From CBDCYS01 sp965226245 (GTDB lineage Bacteria > Acidobacteriota > Terriglobia > Bryobacterales > UBA6623): a DNA stretch of 43,711 nt. Location of the stretch: NCBI GenBank assembly GCA_965226245.1, contig CBDDCL010000003.1, positions 1 to 43,711 of the forward strand, in the 5' to 3' direction. Positions 8,295 to 16,721 of this stretch are shown one piece after another; position 1 is the first letter of the stretch; the number at the start of each line of letters is the position of its first letter. The notes beneath the pieces are model-generated. The model saw nothing but the letters and a program-made list of their open reading frames with translations. It did not search any database and was not told the DNA's origin. Both the position numbers and the translations under genes were made by a program.

Positions 8295-8890
8295 AACAAC
8301 CACCGCCTGAAAGGCGGTGGGTTCCCTTACGACTGAAAGTCGGCTTGCGGCTCAAGCCGCCTGAAGCGGTCCCGGCTCAGAGCCGGCTCAAGGCTTGGTG
8401 GGCGCTGTGATCTTGAAGCCTTCCTCGTCTTCATCCCATTTTTGGCTCTCGATATAGCTCTTGATCGTCGCGTCGTCGACCGCGCCCACCGTCGCGCAAA
8501 AATAGCCCCGCGCCCATAGATGCTGACCCCAGTACCGCTTCCTCAACTCCCCAAACTCGTCTTGCAACCGCCGCGACGACCTCCCTTTCAGGTATTGCAC
8601 CAGCTTCGACGGCACCAACCGCGGCGGCGCCGAGACCAGCAGATGCGCGTGATCCGGCGATACCACGCCCCGCATCACCACTACTGCTCGGGCCTGACAG
8701 CTTTGTCGGATCAGATCTCGCGCCCGCTCCGCCACTCTCCCTCGCAGCACCTTGTAGCGGTACTTCATGATCCAGATCAGGTGGTACTTGATGTCGTAAA
8801 CCGCATGCGCTCCTCGCCGATACTCGCTCATCCCCCTATTGTCATCCAGACTTGCTTGAAGCTGACCGCCTGAAAGGCGGTGGGTTTAGA
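8295..8890 (-). mobile_element. IS200/IS605-type insertion sequence (tnpA only)
   Basis: Both ends carry the same foldback CCGCC-TGAAA-GGCGG followed by TGGGTT (stems 8303-8317 and 8866-8880). These sub-terminal hairpins replace inverted repeats in this family and are bound by the Y1 transposase. Several further hairpins lie downstream of the gene (8325-8395). No tnpB/omega-RNA gene is present. Confidence 0.85.
8388..8831 (-). CDS. tnpA: Y1 (HUH) transposase of IS200/IS605 family
   Basis: 147 residues, full length. The fold markers are present in order: YDIKYHLIWIMKYRYKVL at the N-terminus, DHAHLLVSAPP containing the HUH metal-binding pair, LKGRSSRRLQDEFGEL, WARGYFCATVG, and IKSYIESQ with the catalytic tyrosine. 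It would cut and rejoin single-stranded DNA at hairpins of the element ends. It appears intact and may still be active. Confidence 0.95.
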   Translation of the reverse strand: MSEYRRGAHAVYDIKYHLIWIMKYRYKVLRGRVAERARDLIRQSCQARAVVVMRGVVSPDHAHLLVSAPPRLVPSKLVQYLKGRSSRRLQDEFGELRKRYWGQHLWARGYFCATVGAVDDATIKSYIESQKWDEDEEGFKITAPTKP

Positions 8891-9084
8891 CCTGGCGATT
8901 GAACTAAAATGTTGATGTGATGGGCCAATCTGCCCCGTTTACGCTGCATGACTTATCCTCCCACGTCCCCGGAGAACCACAGAGTCGCCATCGGGTAGGT
9001 TGTTTCAAGACAGTTTATGGTGCCTTACCTTCGACTCGACCTTCAGCCGCGCTCCCCATCGAGTGCGGCTACCGATAAGAATCC

Positions 9085-10902
9085 TCAATCATCTTGAGAT
9101 TGGGCAGGAGGTCCTTCACACAGCGAAGTGACCTGCCCCATTGGGGAGGGAGGGAATAGCAGCACAACTCGACGGTTGAGCTCACTGGCTGCCTCAGTAT
9201 CTTCAACGGGATCGGTCTCTCCCTTGCCGCCCACGGCGCCATTCAGCTGGGCGAGCCACTCTTCTCTCGTGATGCCGGGAAGCGAGGACGCATAGTTGGT
9301 GGCAAGGAGTTTGCGAACGATCTGCCGCTGCTGGCCAGCGTTTTCCTGGGATTCGTTTGCCGGGGACTGCTTTAGGGTTTCATCGAGGAAGTAGAGATAG
9401 ACACCGAGGGCGCGCTGCTCCGAAAGCCACTGGTTGTAATCGTCATCTCCGACACGATCGGTGTGGCCTTCATAGTGGACCCTAGCCCCGGGAAAGAGCA
9501 ACATTCGAATTACCGTGAGCTTGGCGAGGCTTTCACGGGCCGAGGGGCGCAGTTCAAAACTATTGAAATCAAACAAAATATCTGATGCTAGTGTCAACAC
9601 CATGCTGCCTCCCTGTTGGGTCAATTGGCCAAGCGAGGCAAGCTGAGTGCGCAATTCGTTGCAGATTTTCTCTCGATCCTCGCCCAGTCGAACATTCAAG
9701 TCTTGCAGGGCCAGGCGTCGTTGCCGCAAGGAGTTGATCTCCTGACGGAGGCCCACAAGGTCGGCTTCAGCTTTTTCCGCTCGTACTCTGAGTTCGTCCC
9801 GGGCGAGGCCTTCCCGCTGCAAAGCCTCTTCGAGTTCCTGAATCTGTGCCGTCAATTGGGAACTCCTCAGATTGGAATCCTCCCGCAGCTGGGCCAGCTC
9901 TAACTCGCGTTCGGTCAGATTTTGTTGAAGCTTGACCAACTCCCGCTCAAGTTGCCGCAGATTGATTCCACCGACCGCCCCAATGGCCAGAGCTCGAGCG
10001 TTTTCTGCAATGTTGGCCGCCGTGCGGGCGAATTGGACCGCTTGACGCAAACCACCACGGGACAGGTAGGCACTTTCCGCTTGTTGCAGATACCCGTGAG
10101 CCTGCTCAAGAGTGGCACGGATACGCAACTCACCCGGCAGCGGATCCTCCCCTTCAGGAGTAGGCAGCCCTAGAATGCCCGCCTTTGACGCCAACTCGAG
10201 GGCCTTTCGCGCCTGCTGCAATTCATTGGGAGCCACACGGTCAACGACCGCCGGAGTGGTCGAGTATTGCGTGTAGTACGTGTAGTAGACCAACTTCCCT
10301 TCGACGTGCAAAGCCCCGCTCCGGGAATCCGCCTGACCGGTGCTATAAAGCACAGCCACGGAGCTCGGATCGTTCACCGCAAAGTCTGGCTCCGCGGTGA
10401 CCAGGAGCCAGAAAGTTTGTATGGGGGTCGTAACGTTGATGCTCACGGGACGGTCGTCCTTAAAAGTGATTTCCCCAAGATTGGATGCCTTTCCATCCAC
10501 GGAAACGGCCCACAGGACATAGGTGAGGTAATCCTCGCCAAAGCGCCGGGCAGGCTGAAGCCCTTGGATGTCGCCGCGATTAATATCGATTTCTAAGAAT
10601 CCGGGACGGCTCTCGACCTTCATTTTGATGGCGGCGCCGGGCTCTATCCGTGTACCTCGCATCTGGACCACGGTCGAATCCGCAAGATGCCGAAAGCTCA
10701 AGATTTGACCTCGGGGTTCGTCGACCTCAACGCTGCGGATTTCAGCCGAGGCCTTCGGGGCTTCTTGCGCCAGGGACGGTGCCCCGGTGCCCACACAACC
10801 CATGAATAGGCATATGAGTAAACGACTCTTCTGGATCACCACGGCCAAGATCGCTCCCACCGCCAGCACTGCAATCAAGACGTTGATTAGCTCGACACTC
10901 AT
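9085..10902 (-). CDS. Envelope protein with long coiled coil and C-terminal OmpA-like peptidoglycan-binding domain
   Basis: 605 residues from ATG 10902, chosen because GGAGGA sits 5 bases upstream; a TTG at 10914 is also open. An N-terminal hydrophobic segment (VLIAVLAVGAILAVVI) is followed by a second one ending in a lipobox-like LFMGC. A folded extracytoplasmic domain covers about residues 45-250. A Gln/Glu/Leu-rich coiled coil follows (about 305-415, with repeats such as LERELVKLQQNLTERELELA). The OmpA domain (ILFDFNSFELRPSARESL... YEGHTDRVGDDDYNQWLSEQ... ELNRRVVL) lies near the C-terminus. It probably anchors the outer membrane or a complex to peptidoglycan. It stands alone, with no operon partner. 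Confidence 0.85.
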   Translation of the reverse strand: MSVELINVLIAVLAVGAILAVVIQKSRLLICLFMGCVGTGAPSLAQEAPKASAEIRSVEVDEPRGQILSFRHLADSTVVQMRGTRIEPGAAIKMKVESRPGFLEIDINRGDIQGLQPARRFGEDYLTYVLWAVSVDGKASNLGEITFKDDRPVSINVTTPIQTFWLLVTAEPDFAVNDPSSVAVLYSTGQADSRSGALHVEGKLVYYTYYTQYSTTPAVVDRVAPNELQQARKALELASKAGILGLPTPEGEDPLPGELRIRATLEQAHGYLQQAESAYLSRGGLRQAVQFARTAANIAENARALAIGAVGGINLRQLERELVKLQQNLTERELELAQLREDSNLRSSQLTAQIQELEEALQREGLARDELRVRAEKAEADLVGLRQEINSLRQRRLALQDLNVRLGEDREKICNELRTQLASLGQLTQQGGSMVLTLASDILFDFNSFELRPSARESLAKLTVIRMLLFPGARVHYEGHTDRVGDDDYNQWLSEQRALGVYLYFLDETLKQSPANESQENAGQQRQIVRKLLATNYASSLPGITREEWLAQLNGAVGGKGETDPVEDTEAASELNRRVVLLFPPSPMGQVTSLCEGPPAQSQDD

Positions 10903-11175
10903 GCTTTCCTCCAATCAATCGACCCATTATTCCACTGTCGCCAGGCTAAAAACCACAAAGTGAAACACCCCGACTACAAGGGGGGGGACCGGGCACCGCG
11001 CTCGATGTGATCGGCAGACCGGCTTCGGGTGCTGGCCGACCGGCGGCGCATCGTTCCGATTCTCAGAAGGCCGGGGCATACCACCGGAGCAGTGGCCTTA
11101 TTTGTTCCGAGAGCTTCCCCTCCCGCAAACAACCTGATTTGCCTCTGCGGTTCATGTGTGGCATAGGATGGCGGT

Positions 11176-11797
11176 ATGGAAGCTGACGATTCGGAACTGC
11201 ACACAAGCATTCGCTACGAGCCTGACGACCGGCCTCCGATACTGCTTGCCTTCGGTCTCGGACTGCAACTGGCCATTCTCTCCGTCGCCGGCATCGTCTT
11301 GACGACGGCGATCGTTGTTCGCGCCGGGGGCGGGACCGAAGCCTTTCTCTCCTGGGCCGTGTTTGCCTCGGTCGGGATCAGCGGCGTGTCCACGGTGATA
11401 CAGGCGATGCGCTTGGGCCGGATCGGTGCGGGCTATGTGCTCCTGATGGGCACTTCCGGGGCCTTCATCGCGGTTTGCATCACGGCGATCGCCGAGGGCG
11501 GACCGGCGATGCTCGCCACGCTGGTCGTCGTCTCATCACTCTTCCAGTTTGCGCTGGCCGCACGGCTCTCCCTGTTCCGACGGATCCTGACGCCGACTGT
11601 GGCAGGCACCGTCATCATGCTGATCCCGGTGACGATCATGCCGCTCATCTTCGATCTGTTGACGGATGTGCCGGGCCCGACGCCGACACTGGCCGTTGCT
11701 TTGAGTGCGCTCTCGACGCTGGTGGTCATCGTCGGCATTGCGCTGAAGGCAACCGGGACGCTACGCCTCTGGGCACCGGTGATCGGTGTGGTGGGAC
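11176..11797 (+). pseudogene. NCS2/SLC23-type nucleobase permease, N-terminal part, cut by IS5
   Basis: Begins RYEPDDRPPILLAFGLGLQL, the usual entry of uracil/xanthine permeases. About 200 residues of membrane helices follow, including GTSGAFIAVCITAIAEGG and LTPTVAGTVIMLIPVTIMP. At 11798 the IS5 left end begins and the reading frame runs into it, stopping at 11872-11874. About half of a normal ~430-residue transporter is missing and no downstream half is found beyond the IS. It is therefore inactive. Confidence 0.8.
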
Positions 11798-12895
11798 CTT
11801 GTTGCATGGATCATCCCGAAGAATGTCTTATCATTGGTTTTTTAAACGCTGGGGGTAGTCTAAATGCCACATAAGTTCAACGCAGCGCGACGGCACAAGT
11901 TTGATAAGGTGCAGTACCGGGTGATCAACTGGGCGGAATATAACGAGAGCTTGCGCCAACGGGGTGACCTGACGATTTGGGTCAGTGAGGAGGCTCAAAG
12001 TGTGTGGAGCGCGCCGCGCCGCACGTCACGGGGTGGTCAGCGCAGATACTCGGATTTGGCGATCGAGACATGCCTGATGCTGCGCACGGCATACCATCTT
12101 GGACTGCGTCAGACACAGGGGCTTATGGGTTCCATCGGCACGCTCATGGGGTTGGATATACGGGTACCGGATTACTCCACGCTGTCGCGTCGCGCAAACG
12201 GGGTGAGCATCGCTCAGGTGATGAGGCAAGCAGGATCTGTGCCTATCCATCTGGTGGTCGACAGTACTGGCCTCAAGATCTTCGGCGAGGGCGAATGGCT
12301 AGCGCAGAAGCATAACACCAAGGGAATACGCCGCCGCTGGCGCAAGCTCCACCTCGGACTGGACCTCGCCAGCGGGGCGATTGTTTGCGCCGCTCTGACT
12401 CACGATAACGTTGGAGACAGCACAGCCTTACCCAGCCTCCTGGATCAGCTGGATGCCCCGGTCACGGGCTTTCTGGCTGACGGCGCCTACGATGGAGCGT
12501 CCACACGAAATCTGCTGAGGCAGCGGTATGGGGAGACCCTGGATGTGGTCATACCACCGTCAAAGGACGCAGTGATCCGCCCGCAATCGGCGCGTGATGC
12601 GACCGTTCGGGATCGCCATATTGCCCAAATCCGCAGCAACGGGTGCATGACCTGGCAGACGGCAACAGGGTACAACCAGCGCAGCCGAATAGAAACGCAG
12701 ATGGGCCGTTGGAAGAGCGTCATCGGCCCCAAACTCAAATCCCGCAGCTTCTCCAGGCAGATCACGGAGGTCCAACTCGGCCGAAAAGTCCTGAACACAA
12801 TGACCGCGCTCGGACGGCCTGTGTTCGAACGCATCGCCTGACGCTACGGCTTGGGAAAGGGAGAATTCCGTTTCCATCCCTATCCGTGCAACAAG
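11798..12895 (+). mobile_element. IS5-family insertion sequence, apparently intact
   Basis: Left end CTTGTTGCATGGAT (11798-11811) and right end ATCCGTGCAACAAG (12882-12895) form an inverted repeat with one mismatch. A second outward end, TCCATGCAACAAGGT (12898-12912), is the exact complement of the left terminus, which suggests a nested or earlier insertion at the same place. A 3' fragment of the same element lies at 2268-2444. Confidence 0.85.
11864..12841 (+). CDS. IS5-family DDE transposase
   Basis: 325 residues, complete. The N-terminal block YRVINWAEYNESLRQRGDLT precedes GGQRRYSDLAIETCLMLRTA. The first catalytic Asp is in VDSTGLKIFGEGEW, the second in FLADGAYDGAST, and the Glu in the RSRIETQMGRWKSVIG region. 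It ends GRPVFERIA. No frameshift or stop is present, so it may be active and is the likely source of the fragment at 2268. Confidence 0.95.
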   Translation: MPHKFNAARRHKFDKVQYRVINWAEYNESLRQRGDLTIWVSEEAQSVWSAPRRTSRGGQRRYSDLAIETCLMLRTAYHLGLRQTQGLMGSIGTLMGLDIRVPDYSTLSRRANGVSIAQVMRQAGSVPIHLVVDSTGLKIFGEGEWLAQKHNTKGIRRRWRKLHLGLDLASGAIVCAALTHDNVGDSTALPSLLDQLDAPVTGFLADGAYDGASTRNLLRQRYGETLDVVIPPSKDAVIRPQSARDATVRDRHIAQIRSNGCMTWQTATGYNQRSRIETQMGRWKSVIGPKLKSRSFSRQITEVQLGRKVLNTMTALGRPVFERIA

Positions 12896-12977
12896 ACTCC
12901 ATGCAACAAGGTTAACTGGCGGCAGAACAAGCAAGTCGAACAGGGCGACTTCCGGCCCCTACCGCCGTTCAATCGAC

Positions 12978-13015
12978 CTTAGCGTACGATTTTTTCCGTT
13001 TCGTGAGGTGATCCC
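12978..13015 (+). repeat. Second 38-bp Tn3-type inverted repeat
   Basis: Begins CTTAGCGTACGATTTTTTCC and ends GTGATCCC. By hand alignment 27 of 38 positions match the repeat at 7770-7807, with the same inner CTTA...ACGATTTT and outer CCC. It is oriented with its outer end at 13015. No tnpR or tnpA is found on its inner side, where the IS5 element now lies. Confidence 0.6.
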
Positions 13016-13317
13016 GGATAAGGCTGCAATCGATGAGGTACTGGCCGTAGAGGAGCCCGTGTTGGTTGTGCGACCGTCTGCACTTTCGAATCTGAGTAAG
13101 CCTCGTCGCCGGTCGGTTTCACCCGTTCAATCCACTGATCTCGTGACGGCCAGCGTCGTCTCCAGGGCGTCTCAAAAAAGGGGCGTTTGACGAGATGCTC
13201 GTTGCGTTTCCGATTACAACCGTTGTCGCCTTTCAAGCCTTCAACGGGATGCGGATCACGACGACGCCCATAGTTTCTCCCAACTCGAAGTTGTCACGGG
13301 GGCTGTCACGCGTCTCC

Positions 13318-13512
13318 ATCGCTTGCGCAAGGAGAGGCCAGCGGCGGCCTCACAGCGCCTTGGCCTACCAGCCTCCGGCGCCAGAGGCCAAACTCCCCAG
13401 GTCACAGGCACTGGATCCTATCCCTTGGAGTGGACTTCAAATGGTTCCGGGTCTAACTTACGAACGTGGCACCACTCGTGGGGGCAGGTCACCTCACTAC
13501 GCCGGAAGATGA
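13318..13512 (+). pseudogene. IS3-family OrfB C-terminal relic
   Basis: Reads RRPHSALAYQPPAPEAKLPR followed by SQALDPIPWSGLQMVPGLT. This is the conserved C-terminal block of IS3-group OrfB transposases (RPHSALGYRPPAPE...). About 60 residues survive without start or catalytic domain. The rest of 13016-13317 shows no gene I can support. Confidence 0.75.
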
Positions 13513-13530
13513 AGGGTCAGCGTAACGACT

Positions 13531-14292
13531 TCAGGCCTGGGCTTCAAGACGGACGAGGGATTGTTTCACGGACGGGGCCCCGCCTGCCTCCACGTCCTTT
13601 CGACGGAGTTTATGGAATCTGGTCAACACTTCGTTAGCTTTGCTGAGTTCAGCGACGCGATCTGCGTATTCGGCCAGCCGTGGGCCGGGAAGGGCCCATA
13701 ATGAGAGGTTCGGCGTCAGCGTGTCGAGGTAGGCCCGGGCCCCGCAGCAGCCGAGGCTGAGAGCGGCTCGACCGCTGTTCTTCACCGCGGGTACAACGCC
13801 GCACGCCGGTCGCCCCATAGCCGGCGGCATTCCGTTTTCCACTGCTTGGGATGCCTCAGACAGGACTAAGCCTTGATTCGCTTCGACAAACAAGAGGATA
13901 ACGTCCGGAGGCAGCGGAGAGTCAGCCAGTGGTGCATAGACGACATGTTTCGGACGTTTCGCTAGAACTGGAATGCCGGGTATTTGGTCTGGGCGGAGGT
14001 AGCCCAGCTCGGCGAACACCTTGAGGGCATCCTCCCGATCTGTGTCTTCTGACTGACTGGTCTCAAGATTGTGCGTGTGCATCCCGATAGCGCAGAGATT
14101 GTGGTCGTTGGCTGAAGTGGTGAAAACTCCCTTGGACGCTTCCTGCCAAAAGACACAACCCGCAGGTAGCTTTGACCCTGTGTAGTGAGGGATCCCGTCG
14201 GGAACCGAGTCGGCCAGGCAGACAGCAATCGGTGGCCAACTCAAGTGTAATGCGTTTGTTAGGCTCGCGGCCGCCGAGGCATAGCTAGTCAT
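13531..14292 (-). CDS. DUF169-family protein
   Basis: 253 residues. Family blocks are visible in order: LSWPPIAVCLADSVPDGIP, GCVFWQEASKGVFTTSANDH with a conserved Cys, CAIGMHTHN, LGYLRPDQIPGIPVL, VVYAPLADSPLPPDVILLFV, GRPACGVVPAV and ALSLGCCGARAYL. Conserved cysteines suggest a cofactor or metal site, but the biochemical role of DUF169 proteins is not established. The gene is complete, with GGAGGAAAA 4 bases before ATG 14292. It stands alone between mobile-element debris. Confidence 0.88.
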   Translation of the reverse strand: MTSYASAAASLTNALHLSWPPIAVCLADSVPDGIPHYTGSKLPAGCVFWQEASKGVFTTSANDHNLCAIGMHTHNLETSQSEDTDREDALKVFAELGYLRPDQIPGIPVLAKRPKHVVYAPLADSPLPPDVILLFVEANQGLVLSEASQAVENGMPPAMGRPACGVVPAVKNSGRAALSLGCCGARAYLDTLTPNLSLWALPGPRLAEYADRVAELSKANEVLTRFHKLRRKDVEAGGAPSVKQSLVRLEAQA

Positions 14293-14624
14293 AGCATTTT
14301 CCTCCAGTTACTGAGATCCTCTCGAAGACTCAGTCAGTTTTTGTAACGATGCAGACTTTTTCAATGGCACCGAACGGCAAACTCGACCAACCGGCGGGCT
14401 TCCGCGATCAGATGTTTGGATTGGTCGTAGGAGTAGCCGCCGTCTCGGAGAAGCTTCACCGCGCGGCGGACGTCTCTAGTCGGTCACTCGTTTTCTCTTT
14501 TGCCATCGTACCGCAACCCATTTGGTTCGTTAGGTCCGATTTCACTGATGAAGACGCTAACCAATTCCAGGGGAGCAACTCGGCTGTTGGACCTGCGTAA
14601 CGCAGTGCGTCCATGGTGCGGAAA
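14293..14624. other. Gap with a degraded minus-strand reading frame
   Basis: No intact gene. On the minus strand MAKEKTSDRLETS (ATG at about 14506) is followed, one frame over, by DVRRAVKLLRDGGYSYDQSK then HLIAEARRLVEF and a stop. This looks like one small helical protein broken by a frameshift. I do not recognise it with confidence. Confidence 0.35.
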
Positions 14625-15104
14625 CTACTCGGGCACCCGTGGCGGAATCTTCAACTTCTCGCGCGTGCGGGGCGTGGGCAGGCCTGACACACGCAGGTTG
14701 TTGGCCTTCTGGTACTCGGCGAGAGCGTTCGAAGTCGCCTCATCCAGCACGCCCGAGAGCGGCCCGCCATAGAGCCCTTCGGTTTGGAGTGCCGTCTGGA
14801 CATTCTTGACAACCGACGGATAGTAGTTTTCGTAGCGGCCGCCGTCGAGGCCTTCGATCATAATCCAGCCGTTGCCCTTAGGCTTTGCCCATCGCGGCGT
14901 GCCGAGAGCACCTTCCGCCGGTTGGGCCACGGGTTTTGGGGCCGGAGGCGGCTCCGGCTCAGGGGCTTCGACAGGTGCGGTCGGGGGTGGAGGGGCCGGT
15001 TCCTGCCCGGCAACCGGTTCGGGTTCCGGAGCTTCCTGACACCCAGCCGCGGCCAGAAGGGAAACGATCGCTGCTACAACCAGTTGTGCTGCTCGCATCT
15101 TCAT
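14625..15104 (-). CDS. Lipoprotein with peptidoglycan-binding domain
   Basis: 159 residues. A signal peptide ends in the lipobox LAAAGC (Cys about residue 22). A proline/glutamate-rich linker follows (PEPEPVAGQEPAPPPPTAP), then a C-terminal PG_binding_1-type fold: PSVVKNVQTALQTEGLYGG, LSGVLDEATSNALAEYQKAN, RVSGLPTPRT. The layout fits an outer-membrane lipoprotein that spans the periplasm on a Pro-rich arm to touch the cell wall. The gene is complete, with its ATG just inside the 15105-15225 gap. Confidence 0.85.
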   Translation of the reverse strand: MKMRAAQLVVAAIVSLLAAAGCQEAPEPEPVAGQEPAPPPPTAPVEAPEPEPPPAPKPVAQPAEGALGTPRWAKPKGNGWIMIEGLDGGRYENYYPSVVKNVQTALQTEGLYGGPLSGVLDEATSNALAEYQKANNLRVSGLPTPRTREKLKIPPRVPE

Positions 15105-15369
15105 GGCGGTACACCCCTCAAAGTCAGTTTGGGAGATATGCCCGTCGCCGCCTTCATCCTACAACGAATCGCGCCAAGCAGCCGAGGGCACTTGTTTAGC
15201 ACGATCCACTCTCCAAGTGCTTGAGTTACTGTAGGCGCCGGCAGAGTGGGGTGTGACGGTGCACATCGCGAAGAACCGAATGGTGCCCGACCAATCGCTG
15301 CCGGCCACGATCACCGCAACCCCTGGGGTCAGTTTGTTTCCGTGGGGTTCTTGGCTTGGGATCCGATAG

Positions 15370-15745
15370 ACGTGTCTTCAATTGCTCGACCGCCGCGTCG
15401 GGATCGACGGGGAATCTGGTGCGCGCCCAGAACGCTTCGCGGACCTGCTCCCACTGCGCGCTCGGCAGGAAGAACGCCTCGAACCGGCCGAAGTTCTTCG
15501 CGCCGTCTATGGCGAGGTTCCCGGTCTGGATCTCGTCGCGCACCTTGAGGAACAACGCGCTTTCCCAGCGGCGGCAGTCGAGCACGCCGTTGCGACGGAT
15601 GAGCGGCTGCAGCGCCGTCGGTGCGAAGTCGAGCGGTGCGTCGGGCGGCAAGCCGCGGCGCCCCGCGTCCAGGTCGCCAGGTTCGACTGGTCCTCGCGCA
15701 ACTGCGTCTCGGAAACAGTTGACACCAATCTGGCCCGCAACTCGG
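15370..15745 (-). pseudogene. tnpA: Tn3-family TnpA internal fragment
   Basis: Contains PLIRRNGVLDCRRWESALFL, KVRDEIQTGNLAIDGAKNFG and RFEAFFLPSAQWEQVREAFW, then DPDAAVEQLKTRLS. This is the mid-protein block of Tn3 transposases, where a WExAxxxxLRDxLRSGxLxVEGS motif is normal. It lacks both ends and has a frame change near 15650. It joins directly to the secreted-protein fragment at 15746. Confidence 0.7.
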
Positions 15746-15998
15746 CGTTGCGTTGCGCTTTGCGCATTTCGCCAATGGGACCGGCATCACCTCCGAGATG
15801 GTCTTCGTGAATCTGTCCACCGAGGCGAGCCGTCCCGCTATTTATTTCTACGACACCGAGGGCAACCCGATTGCCGCCGAATCGGTGGTGGATGTGATGA
15901 GCGACCTGGAGATCCAAGAGGACGGCGGCCTGACGGTCCAGACGGAGATGGAGCCGCTGGGCCAACTCACGATCTCGACCCACGGGCGGGGGGTCTAG
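15746..15998 (+). pseudogene. Fragment of a secreted protein repeat domain
   Basis: About 82 residues: RFAHFANGTGITSEMVFVNL, then RPAIYFYDTEGNPIAAESVV and GQLTISTHGRG. I recognise this as a beta-sandwich-like repeat often found at the C-terminus of large secreted proteins of environmental bacteria, usually followed by further repeats. Here the 5' side is a Tn3 fragment and the 3' side is an IS21-like end, so only one module remains. Function unknown. Confidence 0.5.
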
Positions 15999-16010
15999 TT
16001 TTGCTCCGCC
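15991..16010 (+). repeat. Solo IS21-like terminal repeat
   Basis: GGGTCTAGTTTTGCTCCGCC matches the terminal repeat of the intact IS21 element (GGTCTAGTTTCGCTCCGCC at 36793-36811) with one difference. No IS21 gene is nearby, so it is the scar of a lost copy. It defines the end of the truncated gene at 15998. Confidence 0.65.
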
Positions 16011-16063
16011 ACAACACGGCCGAACACCGCCGCCTTGTGGCCTATTTTCTCTCCGCCGCTAAC
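16006..16063 (+). repeat. 58-bp repeat, copy 1 (inverted copy at 28651-28708)
   Basis: 50 of 58 positions match the reverse complement of 28651-28708. It starts CCGCCACAAC and ends CGCTAAC. When read as codons the differences fall mainly at first and second positions, so constraint does not look protein-coding. Confidence 0.7.
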
Positions 16064-16124
16064 AGCGGACGTTACACAAACCTCTCGCCATTCGATCCAT
16101 TAACGCAACACGCTTTCGCAACCC

Positions 16125-16697
16125 CTAAACCCTTGAAAGCCCATCCGGGACCAGAGGGTTGCAGAACCGCTCCTTCCCGAGACTTCCACATGGGCAGCGC
16201 TGGCGCGCTTGGAAGGCGTGCGCGAGGCACTGTTCGAGCGCACCCGAGAGCGGGAGTCGAAATGACGTTTCCATCATAGATGCGCGAAGCCTACGACCCG
16301 CCTGCTCGGCGGCCTTGCGATACCACTTCACGGCCTCGACATCATCCTCCGGCACACCCTCGCCATCGAGGTGCTTGAGCCCGAGGTTGTATTGGGCGGC
16401 GGCGGCCTCCTGTTCGGCGGCCTTGCGGTACCACGTTGCCGCTTCAATGTAGTTCTGCGGCACTCCCTCGCCCCTGTCGTACATCACCCCAAGAGCGACT
16501 TGGGCTCCGGCGTTTCCTTGCTCGGCGTGAACGCGGAACCCTCGCATCGCTGTGGCATAGTCGCCGCGTTCATACGCCGCCACGGCTTCGTCAAATGTCT
16601 GCTCCGCCGCGACCAGCGTGCCGGGCAGCGCAGCCAGCAGCGCCAAGGCGACAATGCCGCGCCGAATTAGCCGGTTTTTAATGTGTGTTTGTAGCAT
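16125..16697 (-). CDS. Sel1-like repeat (SLR) secreted protein, altered C-terminus
   Basis: 190 residues. The signal peptide (RGIVALALLAALPGTLVAA) is followed by tetratricopeptide-like Sel1 repeats: DEAVAAYERGDYATAMRGFR, then NAGAQVALGVMYDRGEGVPQ with YIEAATWYRKAAEQ, then AAQYNLGLKHLDGEGVPEDD with VEAVKWYRKAAEQ. Such proteins are periplasmic adaptors for protein-protein contacts. The normal family would continue with more repeats. Here, after residue ~133, the sequence changes to GRRLRASMMETSFRLPLSGA with no repeat character, so the C-terminus appears replaced. Confidence 0.75.
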   Translation of the reverse strand: MLQTHIKNRLIRRGIVALALLAALPGTLVAAEQTFDEAVAAYERGDYATAMRGFRVHAEQGNAGAQVALGVMYDRGEGVPQNYIEAATWYRKAAEQEAAAAQYNLGLKHLDGEGVPEDDVEAVKWYRKAAEQAGRRLRASMMETSFRLPLSGALEQCLAHAFQARQRCPCGSLGKERFCNPLVPDGLSRV

Positions 16698-16721
16698 CAG
16701 TGGATCTGGAACATCTCGGTC

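Noticed and set aside
8295..8890. CRISPR-like repeats from the duplicated CCGCCTGAAAGGCGG
   Set aside because: Only two copies, at the two ends of an IS200 element; they are its foldback ends.
13016..13090. Minus-strand GLLYGQYLIDCSLIRDHL resembling a Tn3 TnpA C-terminus
   Set aside because: It reads through the 38-bp repeat in the wrong direction for a Tn3 element (outer to inner), so the likeness may be chance or an older nested copy; not annotated as tnpA.
16010..16063. Integron attC site
   Set aside because: The 58-bp repeat has TTAGC/GCTAAC-like edges, but it lacks the paired R/L core sites and the palindromic body of attC, and no integron integrase is present.
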